Part shown: positions 1 to 5,817 of the stretch, in pieces
Position numbering within the stretch: position 1 is the stretch's first letter
Layout: each line of letters begins with the position of its first letter
Assembly: GCA_027729865.1 (NCBI GenBank)
Contig: JAQCBM010000033.1
Span: 1 to 11,545, forward strand
DNA length: 11,545 nt
From: Actinomycetota bacterium
GTDB lineage: Bacteria > Actinomycetota > Actinomycetes > S36-B12
Reading direction: 5' to 3'
Notes under the pieces: generated by a model
What the model was told of the DNA's origin: nothing
The model's database searches: none
Seen by the model: the letters and a program-made list of their open reading frames with translations, nothing else
Made by a program: the position numbers and the translations under genes

Positions 1-940
1 CGGCAGGCATCCGCGTCAATCGGAGCAGATCCCACGTCCGCGGGTGGGTTCGACAATCCAGGCGGTCGGTGCGCCCCACAAGTTCACTTTGCACAAGTTC
101 GGCCAGCACCTTGCCCGCGTGCGAGTGCACACCACCGCGCGCGTGGCCGTAGTAAAAGGTCGCGATGCCATTGGGCAGAGCACTATCCGATCGATCCACG
201 TGGATCGATAACGCCAGATCCGCACCCACCGTGTTCGCGAATTCGGCACGCTCGGCGTCGGAAGGGAACTCATCGCCCGGTAGCGGAAGCTTCGCCGGCC
301 GGGTGAGCAGCACCTGCGTTCCGAGTGCGGCGAGACGACCTTCCACTCGAGACGCAATCGCATGGCAGACATCTGCTTCGATCGCGCTGCCTGGGTCGAT
401 GATGATCACCTTGTCCGCCACACCGGTCTGCAACCGAGCCAGTTGTAGGTGCTCACGCAGTTCGGCGGCATCCCCACCACTCACTGTGCGAATAAGTCGA
501 TCGAAGGCACGGAAGGTGTCCGGACCGCACGTGCCGTCGGCGGTCACGCCCACACCAGATTGGAATTCGCGCAGCGCCCCATCGGTATCGGGGCCGAAGA
601 TGCCATCGGGCCGGCCGGGGTTGAAGCCAAGTTCGATCAGCCGGCGCTGCAATTGAGTGACGTCGTCACCCACCATCATGTGCCCGGGCACGTAGGACAA
701 CACCCGATCACCGAGTTGCCAACGCGCTTCGTCTAAACGTCGGAAGGTGTCCGGGCCGACGATGCCGTCGACTGTTATGCCGCGTTCTTGTTGAAACGTT
801 CGAACCGCGCGGTCGAGTTCCTCGTCGAAAACGATGCTGTCGAGAAAGACACCACTAGGCGGATCGCTGCATAGTCCGAGGTGCGCAAGCCGTGCGCGCA
901 CCTCCGCGACGGGCGCCCCGGACGAACCAAGGCGGAGCAC
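1..940 (-). CDS. cwlM: CwlM-like peptidoglycan amidase homologue, C-terminus cut by window edge
   Basis: The reading frame is open from a GTG at 940 to the left edge (313 codons seen, no stop). The start lies 5 nt after the trxA stop, which implies co-transcription and coupled translation. There is no signal peptide, so the protein should be cytoplasmic. Two peptidoglycan-binding repeats come first (about residues 1-70 and 85-150). Both contain a GPDTFR motif, and the DNA encoding it includes a 14-nt direct repeat at 510-523 and 741-754. An Amidase_3-like domain follows from about residue 177. Its first zinc motif reads IDPGS rather than IDPGH, and the loop to the second ligand Glu188 is almost absent. 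SIH with His247 is kept. The stretch WDLLRLTRMP matches CwlM as I remember it. In mycobacteria CwlM is phosphorylated by PknB and then stimulates MurA, rather than cutting peptidoglycan. A regulatory role here is inferred. A slightly earlier start inside trxA cannot be excluded. Confidence 0.9.
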   Translation of the reverse strand, partial: MLRLGSSGAPVAEVRARLAHLGLCSDPPSGVFLDSIVFDEELDRAVRTFQQERGITVDGIVGPDTFRRLDEARWQLGDRVLSYVPGHMMVGDDVTQLQRRLIELGFNPGRPDGIFGPDTDGALREFQSGVGVTADGTCGPDTFRAFDRLIRTVSGGDAAELREHLQLARLQTGVADKVIIIDPGSAIEADVCHAIASRVEGRLAALGTQVLLTRPAKLPLPGDEFPSDAERAEFANTVGADLALSIHVDRSDSALPNGIATFYYGHARGGVHSHAGKVLAELVQSELVGRTDRLDCRTHPRTWDLLRLTRMPA

Positions 941-945
941 TCGGC

Positions 946-1266
946 CTAGAGGAAGTCGGCCAGATCGGCGAGCAACGCCGCCTTGGGCTTGGCGCCAATG
1001 ATCGTTTTCACGACCTGACCACCCTTGTAAACGTTCATGGTGGGGATGGATGTGATGCCGTAGGAGGCGGCGGTCTGCGGGTTCTCGTCGACGTTCAACT
1101 TCGCGACCACGATGCCGTCGTTCTCAGCCGCGATTTCGGTGAGAATCGGAGCGACCATCTTGCACGGACCGCACCACTCGGCCCAGAAGTCCACGATGAC
1201 GGGCTTCTCGCTCATCAGCACATCGTCGGCGAACGAAGCGTCGGTTACGTCCTTGGGTGCACCCAT
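946..1266 (-). CDS. trxA: Thioredoxin
   Basis: This 106-residue protein is a complete single-domain thioredoxin of normal length. The active site WCGPCK is at residues 31-36, preceded by DFWAE, and the cis-proline of the SIPT motif is at residue 75. It reduces protein disulfides in the cytoplasm and is recharged by thioredoxin reductase, encoded immediately upstream. The ATG at 1264-1266 is preceded by a very strong Shine-Dalgarno sequence, AGGAGGAAA, about 4 nt before the start, which fixes the start and suggests high translation. The gap to trxB is 33 nt with no visible terminator, so the two genes are probably one transcript driven from the promoter ahead of trxB. It corresponds to trxC of M. 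tuberculosis. Confidence 0.97.
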   Translation of the reverse strand: MGAPKDVTDASFADDVLMSEKPVIVDFWAEWCGPCKMVAPILTEIAAENDGIVVAKLNVDENPQTAASYGITSIPTMNVYKGGQVVKTIIGAKPKAALLADLADFL

Positions 1267-1299
1267 CGTCTTTCCTCCTGTGGCTTGTGCCTTGTTGGG

Positions 1300-2235
1300 T
1301 CAGCCTACGCGCGCGGCCAGGAAACGCTCCGCATCGAGTGCCGCAGAGCAGCCAGTCCCGGCCGCCGTGATTGCCTGTCGGTAAGCGTGATCCACCAGGT
1401 CACCGCAGGCGAAGACCCCTTCAACGTTGGTGCGAGTGGTGGGGGCTTCGACCGTGACGTAGCCCTCGTCGTCGACATCCACCACACCGCGCACGAGTTC
1501 CGATCGTGGGTCGTGGCCGATGGCGATGAACAGGCCGGTCACGGGAAGTTCACGCTTCTCACCCGTCACGGTGTCCTCGATCACGATGCCGCTCACCTTG
1601 TCTTCACCGAGAACATCGACTACCTGGGAGTTCCACACCGGCTCGATCTTCTCGTTGGTCAACACGCGTTCGGCCATCACCTTGCTGGCGCGTAGTTCGT
1701 CGCGACGGTGGATGAGGTAGACCTTCTTCGCGAAACGCGTGAGGAACGTTGCTTCCTCGGCTGCGGTGTCGCCGCCACCTACGACGGCGATCTCCTGCTC
1801 ACGGAAGAAGAAACCATCGCACGTGGCGCACCAGGAAACACCGTGACCAGACAGCCGCTTCTCGTTCTCCAAACCGAGCTCGCGGTAGCCCGAACCCATC
1901 GCCAAGATCACGGCCTGGGCTTGGTAGGTGCGCCCAGATCCGTCGGTGACGGTCTTGACGTCGCCGTCGAGCTTCACGTCGGTGACGTCGTCGGTGATCA
2001 ACTCCGCACCGAATCGCTCGGCCTGCTTGCGCATCTCCTCCATGAGCTGCGGGCCCATGATTCCCTCGGCGAAACCGGGGTAGTTCTCCACTTCGGTGGT
2101 GTTCATCAGTGCGCCACCGGCCGTTACGGCACCTTCGAAGACGAGCGGATTGAGTTGCGCGCGGGCGGCGTAGACAGCCGCGGTGTAACCGGCGGGGCCG
2201 GAGCCGATGATGATCACGTTTCTGACGTCGCTCAC
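1300..2235 (-). CDS. trxB: Thioredoxin reductase (NADPH)
   Basis: This is a 311-residue flavoprotein of the usual low-molecular-weight bacterial type. The FAD-binding motif GSGPAG is at residues 11-16, the redox-active CATC at 136-139, the NADPH-binding GGGDTA at 153-158 with HRR at 176-178, and the second FAD motif around FACGD at 275-279. It passes electrons from NADPH to the thioredoxin encoded 33 nt downstream. The start is GTG at 2233-2235, with GGAG about 9 nt upstream. It is the first gene after a 161-bp intergenic region that holds a SigR/SigH-like promoter and a palindrome. Expression is therefore likely induced by disulfide stress, as is known for trxB-trxA operons in Streptomyces and mycobacteria. 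Nothing in the protein looks damaged. Confidence 0.97.
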   Translation of the reverse strand: MSDVRNVIIIGSGPAGYTAAVYAARAQLNPLVFEGAVTAGGALMNTTEVENYPGFAEGIMGPQLMEEMRKQAERFGAELITDDVTDVKLDGDVKTVTDGSGRTYQAQAVILAMGSGYRELGLENEKRLSGHGVSWCATCDGFFFREQEIAVVGGGDTAAEEATFLTRFAKKVYLIHRRDELRASKVMAERVLTNEKIEPVWNSQVVDVLGEDKVSGIVIEDTVTGEKRELPVTGLFIAIGHDPRSELVRGVVDVDDEGYVTVEAPTTRTNVEGVFACGDLVDHAYRQAITAAGTGCSAALDAERFLAARVG

Positions 2236-2276
2236 GGCGATTCACTCCAAAGTTGGCATCGAACGGGCCTTGTCAC

Positions 2277-2294
2277 GATACCCATAGGGGTATC
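2277..2294. promoter_or_regulatory. Palindrome resembling a CsoR/CstR-family operator
   Basis: GATACCC, ATAG, GGGTATC is a perfect 7-bp inverted repeat with a 4-nt centre. It begins about 13 nt downstream of the GTT -10 element of the trxB promoter, so it spans the early transcribed region, where a repressor would block transcription. The ATACCC...GGGTAT shape resembles operators of the CsoR/RcnR/CstR family (copper or persulfide sensors). No such regulator is encoded in the window. A 5'-UTR hairpin in the trxB message is the main alternative. Confidence 0.45.
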
Positions 2295-2306
2295 TCACTC
2301 TCCGAT

Positions 2307-2333
2307 AACGATCCTAGGGGCGTGGGTATTCCC
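2307..2333 (-). promoter_or_regulatory. SigR/SigH-type promoter of trxB-trxA-cwlM
   Basis: Reading the minus strand, GGGAAT (2333-2328) is followed by exactly 18 nt and then GTT (2309-2307). This matches the GGAAT-N18-GTT consensus known for Streptomyces SigR and mycobacterial SigH. It lies about 70 nt upstream of the trxB start and points toward it. Trx operons are classical targets of this sigma factor family. The SigR gene itself is not in the window. The call rests on motif, spacing and position. Confidence 0.75.
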
Positions 2334-2345
2334 ACCGGGGGTGGG
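2322..2345. repeat. Overlapping inverted repeats over the trxB -35 element
   Basis: On the plus strand GTGGG (2322-2326) pairs with CCCAC (2331-2335) across TATT, and CCCACC (2331-2336) can instead pair with GGTGGG (2340-2345) across GGG. The two pairings are mutually exclusive. The block covers the GGGAAT -35 element and lies about 50 nt past the anti-sigma stop codon. It could be a protein-binding site or a weak hairpin behind the anti-sigma gene. There is no U-rich run, so a standard intrinsic terminator is not supported. Confidence 0.4.
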
Positions 2346-2396
2346 GGAGTGAACGCGGAGTGCACGTTCGATGTCCGGATTGCGCAAGTTCGCGGG

Positions 2397-3317
2397 CTAC
2401 GGGGCGAGGGTGAACGACACCCGCATGAGGGTCGGATCCTCGTCCGGGGCTTCCATGCCGCACGACGGTTCGACCACGTAAATCATGGTGACACCCATCC
2501 GGCGACCCATTCGCCGAAGGTCGTCCTTGCCCATCGCTTCCATCGACGTCATGTCGACCATGAACTCCGGGACAACGACGAGGCCAGCGTCTAGGCCATT
2601 CACGTTGGCGCGTAGCACCAGGAGCGCCTGCGACGTAGCGACCTTCGTGACCTTGGTGACGCAGTTGCGCAAGACCTGCGGGTCGGAAGTCATGCCATCG
2701 GCGCTGGGCTGCCAGTCCTCCGCGGGCATATCGAGGACGTCCTCGGGCTCTTCGACTCCCACCGAACCGAGGACCTCGTCGATCTTCTCGGCGACGTTGG
2801 CGTAGGTCAATTCCTCCGACAGGTCCATCACCTTGCGTGCGGGCGGGACAAACCCAGCCTGCAGAACCTGCGGTGAATCTGCGAGAGCATCGACCGCTGT
2901 TCGACTGAAGGCAACATCGCCGGAAGATTCGGCAGCCGGATCTGCACCGGCGACCACGGCGGGTTCATCAGTGGGGCTGGAGAAGCTGCCGAGCACATTG
3001 GCTCCGACCACCAGGGCCAACCCGGCCACGCTTGCCGCGACCAGCGGGGTTGTCCAGCGGCCCCCGGGCAGCGCGCGTAGGCGCCGAGTCTTGGGTTGGT
3101 CGCCGGCGAGTTCGGCGGTCGCGATAGCGGCGGTGATGCGCTCCCAGACAGCGGCCGGGGGAGATTCCAGGGGCGCGCCCAATGGTTGGGCGTCCAAGGA
3201 CGCGGACCACTCGCGCAGGGTGTCGCGTACTAGATCCTGGAGTTCGGGGTCGTAGGCGATGTCATCGTCGCCGGCGGGATGCAGGGCGTCGTTTTGGGCG
3301 TCGTCGTGGTCCGTCAC
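2397..3317 (-). CDS. rsmA: Membrane-anchored anti-sigma factor of SigM (RsmA-like)
   Basis: The 306-residue protein has an acidic cytoplasmic N-terminus (about 1-85), one membrane segment (about 91-110) and an extracytoplasmic domain of about 195 residues. It follows sigM with a 4-nt GTGA overlap, preceded by GGGGAGGTGA, so the two proteins are translationally coupled and probably made in matched amounts. Position and topology indicate that it binds SigM at the membrane, as the Rv3912 product does for M. tuberculosis SigM. No HxxxCxxC zinc motif is present, so it is not a zinc-type (ZAS) anti-sigma factor. The outer domain holds the protein's only two cysteines (219 and 286), which could form a disulfide. 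Conserved-looking stretches are NVNGLDAGLVVVP and IYVVEPSCG. The anti-sigma role is inferred from context; the sequence itself is not strongly diagnostic. Confidence 0.8.
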   Translation of the reverse strand: MTDHDDAQNDALHPAGDDDIAYDPELQDLVRDTLREWSASLDAQPLGAPLESPPAAVWERITAAIATAELAGDQPKTRRLRALPGGRWTTPLVAASVAGLALVVGANVLGSFSSPTDEPAVVAGADPAAESSGDVAFSRTAVDALADSPQVLQAGFVPPARKVMDLSEELTYANVAEKIDEVLGSVGVEEPEDVLDMPAEDWQPSADGMTSDPQVLRNCVTKVTKVATSQALLVLRANVNGLDAGLVVVPEFMVDMTSMEAMGKDDLRRMGRRMGVTMIYVVEPSCGMEAPDEDPTLMRVSFTLAP

Positions 3318-4099
3318 TGTTCGCTCACCTCCCCTGCCTGCCGTGGGTTGTCGGGTTCATTGACGTTCTCGTGGGTCTCCCCTGTTGCTCCGACGGTCGG
3401 CGGAGGCGAGTGGTTCCCCGTCTGGGTCGAGGCGGAAGTGTCGCGCGAATTCTCACGCAAAAAGCCCAAAGCTTCGGCCAACTTCGCCCTTCCTCGCGAA
3501 CACCGGCTCTTGACCGTGCCTGGCGGGCACTCCAAGATCGCCGCTGCCTCCTCGACCGAGTACCCCTCGACGTCCACCAACACGATCGCCTCGCGCTGGG
3601 ACTCCGGCAGATCTGCGAGCGCCCGGGCAATGAGCAACTGGGTCTCGCGGGCCTCGATCGGATCCGCGGGAATGCCCCCGCGACCCACGGGTGTTGCGTT
3701 CGCCGTGGCGCTGCCGGAGTCGTCCTCGGGCAACGGGACGCTGCTGCGCACCGCGCGTCGGCGCAGGCGATCCAAGCTGGCATTGACCACGATCCGGTGC
3801 AGCCAGGTGGTGACCGCTGAGTCGCCTCGAAATTGCTCGGCGCGCCGAAAAGCAGAGATGAGGGCGTCTTGCAGCGCGTCAGCGGCTTCCTCAGGGTCAC
3901 CGGTGGTGCGTAGCGCCACCGCCCACAGGCGGTCCTTGTGGCGGGCGATCAGTGTTCCGAAGGCCTGCTCATCGCCGGAGATGTGCGCATCGAGTAGTTC
4001 ACGATCAGATGGCGCGCCGCTGTGACTCACGTCGTCGTGAATATCGTCCGGCACGGTCGCGAGCCTACTGATCAGGAACAGGCCGTCCGTGGCCGTCAT
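3314..4099 (-). CDS. sigM: ECF RNA polymerase sigma factor SigM
   Basis: The 261-residue protein has sigma region 2 at about 32-115 (DALQDALISAFRR at 74-86, then TWLHRIVVNASLDRLRRR) and sigma region 4 at about 153-214, with the helix-turn-helix around YSVEEAAAILECPPGTVKSR. The linker is Pro/Gly rich. It directs RNA polymerase to stress promoters and should be held by the adjacent membrane anti-sigma factor. The sequence and neighbourhood match mycobacterial and Streptomyces SigM. The ATG overlaps the upstream stop as ATGA. AGGAG lies 14 nt away, rather far, so a GTG at codon 16 (preceded by AGTAGG) is an alternative start. A hydrophilic tail of about 45 residues follows region 4 and is absent from the M. 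tuberculosis protein as I recall it. Two cysteines (191 and 200) sit in the DNA-binding motif. No promoter of its own was found. Confidence 0.93.
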   Translation of the reverse strand: MTATDGLFLISRLATVPDDIHDDVSHSGAPSDRELLDAHISGDEQAFGTLIARHKDRLWAVALRTTGDPEEAADALQDALISAFRRAEQFRGDSAVTTWLHRIVVNASLDRLRRRAVRSSVPLPEDDSGSATANATPVGRGGIPADPIEARETQLLIARALADLPESQREAIVLVDVEGYSVEEAAAILECPPGTVKSRCSRGRAKLAEALGFLRENSRDTSASTQTGNHSPPPTVGATGETHENVNEPDNPRQAGEVSEQ

Positions 4100-5817
4100 T
4101 CGCCGGCAAATGACTCCTGAGGATCAAGACCGGTGATCGTTACCTGGCGAATGCCGCCTTGATATTGCGGCTCATCTGTCCCCACTGTCTCCGGGAGAAC
4201 AGGAAGCCCGGTGAGCCAAATGAGTACGTACTGCCCGGTCACTTTGCGTGGGGAGCGCAAGGTGATTTCCGGCCCGGCTTCTTTCACCGACGCAAACTCT
4301 GTCCAAAGATCAGGATCGTCGGGAATCTGATCGGCGACCCGGATGTCCAAGTCGGTTCCAAAACCCACGAGATCCACTTCGACGGTCGCGATTTCCTTGG
4401 GACTGCCAAGATCGACGATCAGACCAACACCACCTTTACGGCCAACACTCGGTGCGTCGTACTTGCGCGTGAGCCACGCGGTGGTGCCATCGGAGTCGAT
4501 CGCGCGCTCGGCTCGAGGGTTGCGTTCCCGCCCCGCAGCGCCATCGGGTCGGCCGTCACCATCTTCATCACCGAGCGGGTCATACGAGACGGCACTTTGG
4601 ATGGGCAGCACTGCAGTGAGACCTGATCCGAAGTCTTCCTCGAACGGAACAGCTTCGGACTCCAAGATCACCGATGCTTCGCTGGTCGCAGCGGCTTGCT
4701 GCTCTTCCACCGCTGGATCTGAGGCCAACAGTGTCAACCCGATCCATCCGATTCCCAACACCACAGCTACGGCCACAACAACGGAAAGGAGGCGCCGCAC
4801 AATGTTCGCAGCGCCCATAGGCCGTGACGGAATGTCGTTGTCGATCGCATCGTCGTGAATAACCGGCTGGGCTGCGGTCGGTGACGTTCTTCCTATGGTG
4901 CTCGCCGCCGTGCGCAATCGAGCCCCGACTCCAGCGGTAGTAGTGCTCGTGACCGGCGCTAGGTAGTCGATAGCCGATCCGGCTGCGGCTGCGAAGCCGT
5001 CGACGGATGTGATCGGCAGCGCACCACGTGGACGGGCGACCTGCCTGACCGAACGATTCACCAGGTCATCGACCTCGGCGGGCACGCCCGCGCGGACGCG
5101 CGATGGCATCGGCACGGTACGCCCGGCAGCCGGCGCGAGCGGGATATGAACGGACTGCGGATCGATCGCCAATGCGGGCCAACGCCCGGTGACCATCGCG
5201 TAGAGCAAGCCACCAAGCCCGTCCACATCTGCGTCCGGAGCGGCGGGATCTATGGGGCCGAAGAGCGCGGCGTCGATGGCGAGGCCGCGGATACGAACTT
5301 CGCCGGCTTCGGTCCACAGGATGCATGTGGGGCGAAGTCGCCCATGACCCACATCGTGCTGCGCGCACGTGGCCAGGGCGCGTGAGACCTCGACGATGAT
5401 CTCCACCGCGACCGTTGGATCGAAGAGACCCCCGCCACCGAGACGATCGGCAAGGTGCTGTCCAGTGACCCATTCGGTCACCACTGCTGTGCGGGCTTGC
5501 TCGCCGGTGTTTCCGGGAACATCGAGGACATCGAGGATGCGCAGCAACCTTCGGTCATCGACGAGCGCAGCCGCACGGGCGGCGCCGAGAACCCGATTCA
5601 AGCGAGCATCGTCCTTGCGGATGAGTCGAATCGATACGGGTCGATCAAGAATCTCATCGTGCCCACGCCACAACTCGGTGGGGAACTGTCGATAGCCATC
5701 AAAGTGCTCACCAGGTGAGTGCACGCTGATGAGTTCGAGGAGCGTGTAACGATCGATTCGGCGCTCGGTGTCAGCAGCGGCTTGCGCTGCGTGATCTCCG
5801 GGCTGGTCTTCACTCAT
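4096..5817 (-). CDS. Membrane pseudokinase with extracellular sugar-binding-like domain
   Basis: The 573-residue protein has a kinase-like domain at about 23-285, a membrane segment at about 341-365 and an extracytoplasmic domain at about 388-566. The kinase fold is recognisable, but the catalytic residues are gone. The VAIK lysine is Arg64 (VSIRLI), HRDLKPxN reads HGRLRPTC (158-165), DFG is replaced by GLA, and the glycine-rich loop is missing. The outer domain resembles discoidin/CBM-like folds (AIDSDGTTAWLT, LIVDLGSPKEIATVEV) and begins with a calcium-loop-like acidic stretch at 417-425. In M. tuberculosis these same modules are fused to MurJ in Rv3910, where PknB phosphorylation recruits FhaA. 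Here the gene is separate and overlaps murJ by 4 nt (ATGA). It probably regulates lipid II flipping in response to envelope cues. That role is inferred. Confidence 0.85.
   Translation of the reverse strand: MSEDQPGDHAAQAAADTERRIDRYTLLELISVHSPGEHFDGYRQFPTELWRGHDEILDRPVSIRLIRKDDARLNRVLGAARAAALVDDRRLLRILDVLDVPGNTGEQARTAVVTEWVTGQHLADRLGGGGLFDPTVAVEIIVEVSRALATCAQHDVGHGRLRPTCILWTEAGEVRIRGLAIDAALFGPIDPAAPDADVDGLGGLLYAMVTGRWPALAIDPQSVHIPLAPAAGRTVPMPSRVRAGVPAEVDDLVNRSVRQVARPRGALPITSVDGFAAAAGSAIDYLAPVTSTTTAGVGARLRTAASTIGRTSPTAAQPVIHDDAIDNDIPSRPMGAANIVRRLLSVVVAVAVVLGIGWIGLTLLASDPAVEEQQAAATSEASVILESEAVPFEEDFGSGLTAVLPIQSAVSYDPLGDEDGDGRPDGAAGRERNPRAERAIDSDGTTAWLTRKYDAPSVGRKGGVGLIVDLGSPKEIATVEVDLVGFGTDLDIRVADQIPDDPDLWTEFASVKEAGPEITLRSPRKVTGQYVLIWLTGLPVLPETVGTDEPQYQGGIRQVTITGLDPQESFAGE

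Larger units (their letters stand above)
2236..2396. other. Regulatory intergenic region between anti-sigma gene and trxB
   Basis: These 161 bp are the longest non-coding stretch in the window. They hold the SigR-like promoter, the ATACCC palindrome and the overlapping inverted repeats described separately. The 50 bp nearest the anti-sigma stop show only weak pairings (such as GAACG/CGTTC at 2351-2369). The break separates the envelope operon from the redox/CwlM operon, although read-through between them is possible. Confidence 0.7.

Noticed and set aside
16..372. Minus-strand frame of 118 codons near the left edge
   Set aside because: It is out of frame with cwlM, whose frame continues to the edge and carries the amidase-like motifs.
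892..1695. Plus-strand open frame of 267 codons
   Set aside because: It runs antisense through trxA and the 3' part of trxB, both certain from motifs, and its translation resembles no family.
1708..2352. Plus-strand open frame of 214 codons
   Set aside because: It lies antisense to trxB and crosses the trxB promoter region. It is a shadow of high-GC codon bias.
2351..2369. GAACG/CGTTC pairing as a terminator of the anti-sigma gene
   Set aside because: The stem is only 5 bp with a 9-nt loop and no U tract.
3182..4025. Two plus-strand open frames (212 and 248 codons) opposite sigM
   Set aside because: The sigma factor on the other strand has clear region 2 and 4 motifs; these frames are Arg/Ser/Ala-rich with no recognisable domain.
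4730..4760. A GGGAAT motif on the minus strand inside the pseudokinase gene as a second SigR promoter
   Set aside because: The next GTT is only 12 nt away rather than 18, and no gene start follows at a sensible distance.
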